A stretch of 64,000 bases of DNA from JAWKTV01 sp041398905. GTDB lineage: Bacteria > Planctomycetota > Planctomycetia > Planctomycetales > Planctomycetaceae. The translations under genes and the position numbers were made by a program. This document shows, piece after piece, positions 54,143 to 61,766 of this stretch (the first letter of the stretch is position 1; every line of letters starts with the position of its first letter). The stretch spans positions 1-64,000 of the forward strand of contig JAWKTV010000019.1 in NCBI GenBank assembly GCA_041398905.1, read 5' to 3'. The notes beneath the pieces were generated by a model that was given only the letters and a program-made list of their open reading frames with translations, ran no database searches and was not told where the DNA came from.

Positions 54143-56116
54143 ATGCTGTTGCTTTCGGCTCGTGAGTTGTGTCGACAGTTCGACGTGGATCCGGTGTTTC
54201 GGGACGTCAGTTTCGATGTGCGCGCCGGTGAGAAGATCGGCCTCGTTGGTCCGAACGGCTGCGGGAAGACGACGCTCATGTCGATTCTTGCTCGACAGGA
54301 TGAGCCGGACGCCGGAATCGTCGAGATTCCCCCGTCCGTCCGTGTCGGCTATTTGCGGCAGACGACCAAGAAGCCGGCCGAGCATTCGTTGCTTGCTGAA
54401 GCCCGCAGCGGGTTGGCGCATCTGTACGATCTCCAGCAGACCGCGCACGAACTGGCCGAGCAAATGGCCCAGGCGACCGATCCGGCCGAAGAGCTGCGGC
54501 TGCATCAGCGGTACGACGCGATCCATCTCGAACTTGACCGGCTCGACGCCTACCACATCGACCATCGGATCGACGAGGTTCTGCAAGGACTCGGGTTCGC
54601 TCCGTCCGAGTACGAGCGGCCGCTGGCGACTTTCAGCGGCGGGCAGCAGAACCGCGCGGCCCTCGCCCGGCTGCTGCTCGAAGCTCCCGACCTGCTGCTG
54701 CTCGACGAACCAACCAACCACCTCGACATCGACACCACCGAGTGGCTCGAACGATACCTCGCCCGTTCGCAGCAGGCGGTGCTGCTCGTTTCACACGACC
54801 GCTACTTCCTCGATCAGGTGACGAACCGCACCATTGAACTCTGGCAGGGGGGCATCAGCGACTACACCGGCAACTTCTCCCACTACTGGCGGCAGCGCGA
54901 TGAACGGTTGAAGGTGCTGCAGCGCACGTACGAGAAGCAACAGGAGTACATCGCCCGGCAGGAGGACTTTATTCGCCGCAACGCCTACGGCCAGAAGGCG
55001 ACGCAGGCGAAGGATCGTGAGAAGAAGCTCGAACGACTCGACCGGGTCGATATCCCGCCGGACTTCAGCGAGATTCCGATGGGGTTCGCCGAGGTCACCC
55101 GCACCGGCGACTGGGTACTCCGGGCCGATCGGCTCTCGAAAGGTTTCCCCCCCGGCGACGGCAGCAGCTCCAAGCCAGTTCCGCTCTTCGAGAACCTGAC
55201 GATCCAGATCGACCGGGGTGATCGCGTCGGCATCCTCGGCCCGAACGGCTCCGGCAAGACGACGCTGCTGAGAACGCTGCTCGGTGAACTGAAGCCCGAT
55301 GCCGGAGAGGTCCGATTTGGCACGGGACTGCAGATCGCCTACTTCGATCAGCAGCTCACCAGTGCCGAGGCGGACCTCGACGCGATCGAAGCGATTCGAG
55401 CTCGCGAGCCGGATCGTCCCGGCACGCCGTACGCCAAGGCCGACACACTGATGCCCCCCGGACAGATCCGTAGCCTGCTCGGAAGGTTTGGCGTGTCCGG
55501 AGAACTCGCGTTGCAGAAGGTCGGCATGATGAGTGGCGGCGAGCGGACCAAAGTCGCCCTCGCCCGCCTGTCATCGCTGAAGCCAAACGTGATGCTCATC
55601 GACGAGCCGACCAACCACCTCGACTTCTGGGCCGCGCCGCACTCGAGAAGTCTCTCAAGCAGTACACCGGAACCGTGCTGTTCGTCAGTCACGACCGTTA
55701 CTTCGTCAACCAGGTCGCGAACAAGGTGCTTGTATTCGAAAGTGACCGGTGGCGCGTCCACGAAGGCAACTACAGCGACTACCAGCATTTCCTCGCCGCC
55801 ACGCAGGCCCAGCCCGCCACGAAACCAGCGGGCACTCCCGCGAAGTCATCCGCCGCCGGGAGTACCGGCAACACCGGGCGCAACGGCCGACGCAAAGCAG
55901 AAACGTAAACGCAAATTCCCTACCGCAAGGTCGAAGAAATCGAGGCCGACATCGAACGCTGCGAAGCCCGCATCGCCGCGTTGCTCGAAGACCTCGGCAA
56001 CCCCGACGTGCATCGTGACGGCGACCGCATCCGCCGTGTGCAGGAGGAATACGCCGAACGACAATCCGAGCTGGCGCCTCATGGAGCACTGGGAAGAAGC
56101 CTCGGAGCTTAACTGA
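54143..56116 (+). CDS. ABC-F family ATPase (Uup/EttA type), frameshifted near the end
   Basis: From ATG 54143 (MLLLSARELCRQFDVDP). Two ABC cassettes: Walker A VGPNGCGKTTLMSI and LGPNGSGKTTLLRT; signatures FSGGQQNRAALARLL and MSGGERTKVALARLS; Walker B LLLLDEPTNHLDID and VMLIDEPTNHLDFW. The linker between them is the coiled P-site-interacting helix pair (QRTYEKQQEYIARQEDF, RRNAYGQKATQAKDREKK). A shift near 55625 interrupts the second cassette's end; EKSLKQYTGTVLFVSHDRYF lies in the next frame, and a C-terminal coiled coil (KVEEIEADIERCEARIAAL) in another. About 655 residues. Translation factor or Uup-like; no membrane domain. Confidence 0.86.
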   Translation: MLLLSARELCRQFDVDPVFRDVSFDVRAGEKIGLVGPNGCGKTTLMSILARQDEPDAGIVEIPPSVRVGYLRQTTKKPAEHSLLAEARSGLAHLYDLQQTAHELAEQMAQATDPAEELRLHQRYDAIHLELDRLDAYHIDHRIDEVLQGLGFAPSEYERPLATFSGGQQNRAALARLLLEAPDLLLLDEPTNHLDIDTTEWLERYLARSQQAVLLVSHDRYFLDQVTNRTIELWQGGISDYTGNFSHYWRQRDERLKVLQRTYEKQQEYIARQEDFIRRNAYGQKATQAKDREKKLERLDRVDIPPDFSEIPMGFAEVTRTGDWVLRADRLSKGFPPGDGSSSKPVPLFENLTIQIDRGDRVGILGPNGSGKTTLLRTLLGELKPDAGEVRFGTGLQIAYFDQQLTSAEADLDAIEAIRAREPDRPGTPYAKADTLMPPGQIRSLLGRFGVSGELALQKVGMMSGGERTKVALARLSSLKPNVMLIDEPTNHLDFWAAPHSRSLSSSTPEPCCSSVTTVTSSTRSRTRCLYSKVTGGASTKATTATTSISSPPRRPSPPRNQRALPRSHPPPGVPATPGATADAKQKRKRKFPTARSKKSRPTSNAAKPASPRCSKTSATPTCIVTATASAVCRRNTPNDNPSWRLMEHWEEASELN

Positions 56117-56411
56117 AGGGCCTGCCAAGCCCTGCCAAGTCCTGCCAGCACGTATCGCAAGCAAGTGCGGCCATGCACGCGCCCCGTCCAGTAGGTTCCG
56201 TTTGCAAGAACAATCGCGCCTCCGACCTTCAAGAGCCCCGTGGAGTGCCGGTCCCCACGTTGCCGACTGAACCTGGACGTGTGGACATTCGGGAACAGCA
56301 AGTCCATCGAGCACCCAGCGAGCCGGGGGCTGACGGCCTCCGGCTCGCCCGCTTCCGACGGGCATCAGGGACTCGGGATGTCCACGCGATCCAGCCCGTG
56401 CATGCGCGTGG
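56117..56411. other. Intergenic region between convergent genes
   Basis: About 295 bases. It begins with three near-tandem CCTGCCAAG/CCTGCCAG units (56121-56150). No gene supported and no clear terminator. Confidence 0.4.
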
Positions 56412-57422
56412 TCACACGTCGTAGTACTCGCGATACCACCGCACGAAGTTCTCGACCCCTGCTTCGATCGACACGCGGGGCTGGAAGTCGATGTCGCGGG
56501 CGATGCTGTCAATGTCGGCGCAGGTCGAGCGGACGTCGCCCGGCTGCATCGGGAGCAGGTTCCGCCGCGCCGGCTTGCCGAGGTTCCGCTCCAGCAGTTC
56601 AATCACGTATGTCAGCTCGACCGGCCGGTGGTTGCCGACGTTGTAAAGGCGATGCGGGCAGCAACTGGTCGCGGGGTCGGGGGACTGCGGATTCCAGTCG
56701 GCGGCGGGAGTGGCGGTCCGGTCGGCGACCCGCACCACTCCGTCAACGATGTCGTCGATGTAGGTGAAGTCCCGCCGCATGTTTCCTTCGCCAAACACGT
56801 CGATCGGTTCACCCGCGAGGATCGACCGGGTGAACAGGAACATCGCCATGTCGGGCCGGCCCCAAGGACCGTAGACAGTGAAGAACCGCAGGCCGGTGGC
56901 TGGCAACTGGTAGAGGTGGCTGTAGCTGTGCGCCATCAGTTCGTTCGCCCGCTTGGTCGCGGCGTACAGGCTCAAGGGGTGATCGGCCGGTCGATGCACC
57001 GAGAACGGGAGCTGTTCGCTGCCTCCGTACACCGAACTCGATGAGGCGTAGACGAGGTGTCCGGCCTTCGCATGTCGACAGCCCTCCAGGATGTTGCCGA
57101 ACCCGACGAGGTTGGTGTCGATGTATTCGTGCGGATGCGTGAGCGAGTGCCGGACCCCGGCCTGCGCGGCGAGGTGAATCACGACGTCGTAATGCTGGTC
57201 CTCGAAGGCCGCCTGCATCTCACGACGATTGGCGACGTCGAAGAGATGAAACTCGAAGTTCTCTTCGGACTCGATCTCGGCGATCCGGTGCTGCTTGAGC
57301 CTGACGTCGTAGTAGTCGTTGAGGTTGTCGATCCCGATGACTTCATCGCCGCGGGCCAGCAGATGGCGCGCGACATGAAAGCCGATGAATCCGGCGACGC
57401 CAGTGACGAGGATACGAGCCAT
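56412..57422 (-). CDS. NAD-dependent epimerase, UDP-glucuronate 4-epimerase-like
   Basis: Intact 336 residues from ATG 57422. Extended SDR signature: MARILVTGVAGFIGFHVAR (Gly-rich NAD site), GIDNLNDYYDVRLKQHRI (typical of UDP-GlcA epimerases), VVIHLAAQAGVRHSL, ASSSSVYGGSEQLPF, catalytic YAATK in HPLSLYAATKRANELMAH, RFFTVYGPWGRPDMAMF, and FTYIDDIVDGVVRVAD. Length normal. Makes UDP-galacturonate for surface polysaccharide. It lies next to a sulfatase in the opposite direction. Confidence 0.9.
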   Translation of the reverse strand: MARILVTGVAGFIGFHVARHLLARGDEVIGIDNLNDYYDVRLKQHRIAEIESEENFEFHLFDVANRREMQAAFEDQHYDVVIHLAAQAGVRHSLTHPHEYIDTNLVGFGNILEGCRHAKAGHLVYASSSSVYGGSEQLPFSVHRPADHPLSLYAATKRANELMAHSYSHLYQLPATGLRFFTVYGPWGRPDMAMFLFTRSILAGEPIDVFGEGNMRRDFTYIDDIVDGVVRVADRTATPAADWNPQSPDPATSCCPHRLYNVGNHRPVELTYVIELLERNLGKPARRNLLPMQPGDVRSTCADIDSIARDIDFQPRVSIEAGVENFVRWYREYYDV

Positions 57423-57818
57423 GCGGGAGGACCACCTTGTCCGAGTCGAGGAAGGAATGCGAATCGCTGGAGTCTAGATGACCCACTCTGCGGATGCATC
57501 GTCGCGATGGCAACGAATCCGCGGGCGCTGCTCGCGGGCGATGAGTTGAAAGCCCGGTGGCATAAGCTCACTGGTGCAGCTGGACGAATCGGGAAGCGCG
57601 GGGCTGCCACCAAGTCTGAGTCGCCGCCGCGCGCGGATGAGCTGCTGCACGACGTATTCGCCCAGGACCATCAATGACATCTGTCCGCTCCGTTGATGCG
57701 TTCGCTTCGACACCCTAGCGTATCGCTGTCCAGTCAGCGGGGTCAATGTGCGTCGCCGCGCGTCGGGCCGGTTGGCCGCTGCCTCAAATTCCGATCCCTT
57801 ACCACGGAACGTCACATC
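57423..57818. other. Divergent intergenic region with one weak small ORF
   Basis: About 400 bases between the epimerase and the sulfatase. A plus-strand frame 57508-57677 (MATNPRALLAGDELKARWHK, 56 residues) has a plausible helical composition but no RBS, and a minus frame overlaps it. I do not call it as a gene. Confidence 0.35.
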
Positions 57819-59375
57819 ATGCTTCGAGTACTCTGGACGCCGCTGCTGTTCCTGCTTGCCATCGTCGGTTCGACGAGCGCGGCGGATCGTCCGAACATCC
57901 TGTTCATCTTCACGGACGACCATGCGTCGCACTCGATCAGCGCGTACGGGTCGGTCCTCAACAAGACGCCGCACCTCGACCGCATCGCGAACGAGGGGAT
58001 GCTGTTCAAGAATTGCTTCTGCACGAACTCGCTGTGCGGGCCGAGCCGGGCGGTCATTCAGACCGGGAAGTACAGCCACCTCAACGGCTTCATCATGAAT
58101 GGCAACAAGTTCGACGGCCATCAGCAGACTTTTCCCGCTGCTCCAGGCGGCCGGCTACGAGACCGCGGTGATTGGAAGTGGCATTTGGGCGAGCATATGC
58201 CGCCGCAGGGCTACAACTACAGTGAGGTGCTGATCGGCCAAGGCCCGTACTACAACCCGGCGATGCTGCGGGACGCGGACGGCAGCGGCAAGCAGGTGCG
58301 GATGAACCATGTCGGTTACACTACCGACATCATCACCGACCTCGCCCTGACCTGGCTGAAGGAAGGCCGCGATGAGTCGAAGCCGTTCATGCTGATGTAC
58401 CAGCACAAGGCACCGCATCGCGAATGGTGTCCGGGACCGGACCACCTCACGCTGTTCGACGACGTCACGCTGCCCGAGCCGGCCAACCTGTTTGACGACT
58501 ACGCGACCCGCGGCCGCGCGGCTCATGAACAGGACATGGAGATCGCGACGACGCTGACCCCCCGCGACCTCAAGCTGGTGCCGCCGCCGAACTTGAACGA
58601 AGAGCAACTCGCCGTCTGGAACGCGGCCTACGAACCGAAGAACAAGGCGTTCCGCGAGGCGAACCTGCAAGGCGACGACCTGGTTCGCTGGAAGTATCAA
58701 CGCTACATGAAGGACTACCTGCGGTGTGTTCAGTCGGTGGACGATAATATCGGCCGTGTCCTGGCGTGGCTGGACGAGACGGGACTCGCCGAGAACACGG
58801 TTGTCGTCTACTCGTCGGATCAGGGATTCTACCTGGGCGAGCACGGCTGGTTCGACAAGCGGTTCATGTACGAAGAGAGCTATCGTCAGCCGCTCCTGGT
58901 GCGCTGGCCGGGCGTCACGAAGCCCGGCAGCGTGGACGAGCATCTCGTCTCAAACGTCGACTTCGCGGAGACGTTCCTCGACATCGCCGGCCTGGAAGTT
59001 CCGTCCGACATGCAGGGGCACAGCCTCGTGCCAATCCTGAAGGGAGAGGATCCCGCCGACTGGCGGACCGCGCACTACTACCACTACTACGAATTCCTGA
59101 ACAACCAGCCAACGGCGCACATGGTCCGGCGCCACTGCGGCGTGCGAACCGATCGCTACAAGCTGATTCACTTCTACAACCTTGGCGAGTGGGAGCTGTA
59201 CGACCTCGAGAACGACCCGCACGAGATGCGGAACATCTATAGCGAGGGGCAGTACGCCGAACTCATCAAGGAATTGAAGAAGCAGCTTGTGGACCTGCAG
59301 ACCGAGTTGCAGGTGCCGGACGACACCGGTTCAGTGGAACCGAACCCGCCGAGCCTGAGAAGGCGGGGGGAATAA
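57819..59375 (+). CDS. Secreted arylsulfatase-type sulfatase, local double frameshift
   Basis: From ATG 57819 with signal peptide MLRVLWTPLLFLLAIVGSTS. DRPNILFIFTDDHASHS (metal DD) and TNSLCGPSRAVIQTGKYSH (CxPSR, Cys converted to formylglycine) are exact. After HQQTFP the frame shifts and returns (58128-58170), replacing the expected LLQAAGYETAVIGKW block with APGGRLRDRGDWKW, then HLGE resumes. Later motifs are clean: KPFMLMYQHKAPHREWCPG, VYSSDQGFYLGEHGWFDKR, FAETFLDIAGLEVP, RTDRYKLIHFYN. 518 residues. It removes sulfate from polysaccharides outside the cytoplasm. Confidence 0.93.
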   Translation: MLRVLWTPLLFLLAIVGSTSAADRPNILFIFTDDHASHSISAYGSVLNKTPHLDRIANEGMLFKNCFCTNSLCGPSRAVIQTGKYSHLNGFIMNGNKFDGHQQTFPAAPGGRLRDRGDWKWHLGEHMPPQGYNYSEVLIGQGPYYNPAMLRDADGSGKQVRMNHVGYTTDIITDLALTWLKEGRDESKPFMLMYQHKAPHREWCPGPDHLTLFDDVTLPEPANLFDDYATRGRAAHEQDMEIATTLTPRDLKLVPPPNLNEEQLAVWNAAYEPKNKAFREANLQGDDLVRWKYQRYMKDYLRCVQSVDDNIGRVLAWLDETGLAENTVVVYSSDQGFYLGEHGWFDKRFMYEESYRQPLLVRWPGVTKPGSVDEHLVSNVDFAETFLDIAGLEVPSDMQGHSLVPILKGEDPADWRTAHYYHYYEFLNNQPTAHMVRRHCGVRTDRYKLIHFYNLGEWELYDLENDPHEMRNIYSEGQYAELIKELKKQLVDLQTELQVPDDTGSVEPNPPSLRRRGE

Positions 59376-59500
59376 CGGTACTGGACAGTCGCGCATCGGC
59401 AAGGGCGCGATGCGCGATTAGACCGTACTGCGTCAGCCAGGCGGACGCTTCCCGGTCGGCGATGGCAGGCCGGGGAGCTGTCACGGGTCACCGACTCCCA

Positions 59501-60139
59501 TCAGTCGTCGACACCGACGTGCAATTCGATCGGCTCGTCGACCGACTCGTCGAGCGTATCGTCAGCCGCGTTCGGGTCCCAATCCTTGATGGTACCTTTG
59601 AGTCCCGGTCTGGGCTTGACGATCGCGGACATCATTCGACCGCTTTCCATGCGGGGCGTCTGCTCGATGACGATCATCTCATCGATGGTCTTGAGGATGT
59701 CGTTGAGCATGTCGCGGCCCCGATCGTGGTGGGCGTTCTCGCGCCCCCGGAAGATCACGACGAATTTGACCTTGTCGCCCCGCAGGAGGAAGCGACGGGC
59801 GCGGCCGATCTTCACGTCAATGTCGTGCTGGCCAGTCTTGGCGCGGAGCCGAATCGTCTTGAGCTGCGTGCGATGGGCTTTCGCTCCGCCCGATCGCTTC
59901 TGCCGCTGAAACTGCATCTTGCCGTAATCCATGATGCGGCAGATGGGGGGGCGCACATCCGGCGCGACTTCGACGAGGTCGAGTCCCGCGTCGCGCGCCA
60001 GTTGGAGGGCCGCGGCCGTTTCCATTTCGCCGAGCATCTCGCCGTCCTCGCCCACGACTTTCACGGGGGACAGGCGAATGCGTTCATTCATTCTGGGTTG
60101 ATCTTGTCGCTGCTGGGTTGCCGGTTGTAGTCGATTGAT
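59501..60139 (-). CDS. infC: Translation initiation factor IF-3, likely ATC start
   Basis: The IF-3 core runs from MNERIRLSPVKVVGEDGEML, through ALQLARDAGLDLVEVAPDV, RPPICRIMDYGKMQFQRQK, to KTIRLRAKTGQHDIDVKIGR, VKFVVIFRGRENAHHDRG and VIEQTPRMESGRMM. ATG 60091 has no ribosome binding site. A GGAGG lies at 60145-60149, and 5 bases downstream of it an in-frame ATC (60139) opens NRLQPATQQRQDQPR before MNERI. Rare AUU/AUC starts are known for infC, where they allow autoregulation; here this is inferred from SD position. C-terminal tail is acidic and about 25 residues longer than usual. Confidence 0.85.
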   Translation of the reverse strand: MNRLQPATQQRQDQPRMNERIRLSPVKVVGEDGEMLGEMETAAALQLARDAGLDLVEVAPDVRPPICRIMDYGKMQFQRQKRSGGAKAHRTQLKTIRLRAKTGQHDIDVKIGRARRFLLRGDKVKFVVIFRGRENAHHDRGRDMLNDILKTIDEMIVIEQTPRMESGRMMSAIVKPRPGLKGTIKDWDPNAADDTLDESVDEPIELHVGVDD

Positions 60140-60144
60140 TTTGA

Positions 60145-60149
60145 CCTCC
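60145..60149 (-). promoter_or_regulatory. Shine-Dalgarno sequence of infC
   Basis: GGAGG on the minus strand, 5 bases before the ATC at 60139. It decides the start: the first ATG (60091) is too far (about 50 bases). Confidence 0.7.
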
Positions 60150-60182
60150 GTTGGGATTGAGGAAAGTAAAAGGGGAGAGCGC

Positions 60183-60224
60183 AAAGAAAACACTCCCTCG
60201 CCGACAAACGTCGACGAGGGAGTG
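60183..60224 (-). terminator. Rho-independent terminator of the cold-shock gene
   Basis: On the minus strand CACTCCCTCG and CGAGGGAGTG form the stem, immediately followed by TTTTCTTT. It lies 33 bases past the csp stop and separates it from infC. Confidence 0.88.
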
Positions 60225-60256
60225 AGCGCACCCGCGCGAACGCGGTGATACTGGCA

Positions 60257-60454
60257 TTAGCGAACGGGGCGAACCGCGTTGGCGCACGGCCCCTTCTTCC
60301 CCTGACCGACTTCGTACTCGACGGTCTGACCTTCGCGCAGATCTTCGTAGCTTCCACTCTTCACTTCAGAGTGGTGGAAGAACAGATCTCCGTTGGCACC
60401 CTCGATGAATCCGAAACCCTTGTCCGTCAACTTCCGAATTGTTCCCTGTGGCAT
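60257..60454 (-). CDS. Cold-shock domain protein
   Basis: 65 residues from ATG 60454: MPQGTIRKLTDKGFGFIEGA has RNP1 (KGFGFI), then GDLFFHHSEV (RNP2, FFHHS), and GQTVEYEVGQGKKGPCA NAV. All aromatic RNA-binding positions of CspA are kept. A 250-base leader (60455-60704) precedes it with no gene, as is common for cold-inducible csp mRNAs. Confidence 0.93.
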   Translation of the reverse strand: MPQGTIRKLTDKGFGFIEGANGDLFFHHSEVKSGSYEDLREGQTVEYEVGQGKKGPCANAVRPVR

Positions 60455-60704
60455 CTCTACTCGCTGAACCTTGAATGTGTCGCGGCAACTGAGCTTCGGA
60501 GTGAAGCGGATCGCCGAGACGGCTTTGCGACGGACATCGCACGGAACGCCCTGATGACTCGGAAACCGAATCAAGGGCCGACCGTGCCGGACCGTCAACC
60601 GCCTCCGAGAGTGCCGACCGCTTAGTCGGAAAATACACGCCAGGAAACGGAACTCAACTGCTCTGGACGCTCGTCAGCATGCTGACGGTCGACGCAGGGC
60701 AGAT

Positions 60705-61019
60705 TCACACAACGTCATTTACAGCAGATGAAACCGGCTGACCGCTGATGCGGTTGCTGGATCCGTTCTCTCGGTTCGCTCGGCGCGCCATGTTGACGAC
60801 AAGGGACCGGCCGCACATTGTCCGACCATTCAGGCGGGTGATCGCTTCGTCCGCGTCGTCAAGTCGGGGCATCGACACAGTGCGATTCCCCGCACGCGAC
60901 CGGAGCCTGTTTCGACCGGCAGGTGAACTCCTGCGACCCGGCCGAACTGTTCAAACACCGTTCTGACTTCATCCTCCGTCGTCTCGTACGACAGATTACC
61001 CACAAAAAATTCGATTCAA
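60705..61019 (-). CDS. RRM-type RNA-binding protein, frameshifted
   Basis: Reconstructed from TTG 61019, with AAGGA upstream. An extra T in a run of six T near 61008 must be removed to read NRIFVGNLSYETTEDEVRT (RNP2), then VFEQFGRVAGVHLPVETG, SGRVRGIA (RNP1 region), a shift near 60885, SMPRLDDADEAITRLNGR, TMCGRSLVVNMARRANREN and an end at 60705. About 104 residues, the layout of planctomycete/cyanobacterial small RRM proteins. It lies upstream of the cold-shock gene on the same strand. Confidence 0.72.
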
Positions 61020-61059
61020 AGATTGTCCTTGGTCTGCCCGCGTGATGGTTCGCAGGCGA

Positions 61060-61103
61060 TGTTCCCGCGTCAGCGGGGTGTTCTGTTCCCGCGTCAGCGG
61101 GGT
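61060..61103. repeat. Two tandem CRISPR-repeat-like units, no spacer
   Basis: TGTTCCCGCGTCAGCGGGGT occurs at 61060-61079 and 61084-61103, a 24-base period. Each contains CCCGC-GTCA-GCGGG. The string resembles type I-E repeats, but only 4 bases separate the copies and no cas gene is seen, so it is not an array. Confidence 0.6.
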
Positions 61104-61766
61104 ATCTGATGTGCCGACCCTGTCGGCTTGATCCTGATCGCCCCTGGGGCCGATCGAGTCGGTGCCGGCGAAACATCGCCTGAGGCAACCGTGCTGCACC
61201 CTCTTCAGGCGGGGTGGTGCCGGCTTCGACCTTGTAGAAACTTGTGTGCGAACACCGGGCGGCACAGCAGAAAGCCGCTCGGAGAAGTGGCGGGCTCGAT
61301 CAACAGCGAATCCAGGGCACAAGGCCAGACTTCTGCAAGGAAGCCTGGACGGCCCAAAGACGCAGTTCTGGCCGCTATGAGACAGAGTGTCGATGTCCGC
61401 GATGAACCAATGATACCATGTTGTCGACCGATCGGGCAGCTCGTAATCCAATAATTCCGACCAGATTGTCAATGTTGCTGGATCGTCGCGCCGGGGCGGC
61501 AGGGTAGCGGCGGGCGTTTGCGCCGGTGTCATGACCAGCGATGCACGCGGTCAGGTGGATGCCCGCGTCGAAATCAACCCGCCGGAGCGGTCGGTTTGAA
61601 CACGTTTCGTCCGCCTTCTGTCTGGACATGCCTGGGTCTGTCGTCACGTAGCCGGGCGTTCAGCGTTACACCTGACGACAGAATGCTGGGGGTCATATTG
61701 GGGTGGGCCGGGGATACCCGATCGACGAGGTCGATCGACATACACGAAGATCTGCGAGGAGCGTCG
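61104..61766. other. Intergenic region, no supported gene
   Basis: About 660 bases between the RRM gene and the metallo-beta-lactamase gene. Frames on both strands are short and overlapping, with no motif. A GAGGA site at 61756-61760 belongs to the next gene. Confidence 0.45.

Noticed and set aside
57508..57677. Small plus-strand frame upstream of the sulfatase
   Set aside because: Plausible composition but no ribosome binding site or recognised family, and a competing minus frame; left as a note in the intergenic entry.
58128..58170. Novel insert sequence in the sulfatase
   Set aside because: Reading the adjacent frame restores the normal conserved block, so it is a pair of compensating indels and not new sequence.
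61060..61103. CRISPR array
   Set aside because: Only two units, 4 bases apart, no spacers and no cas genes.
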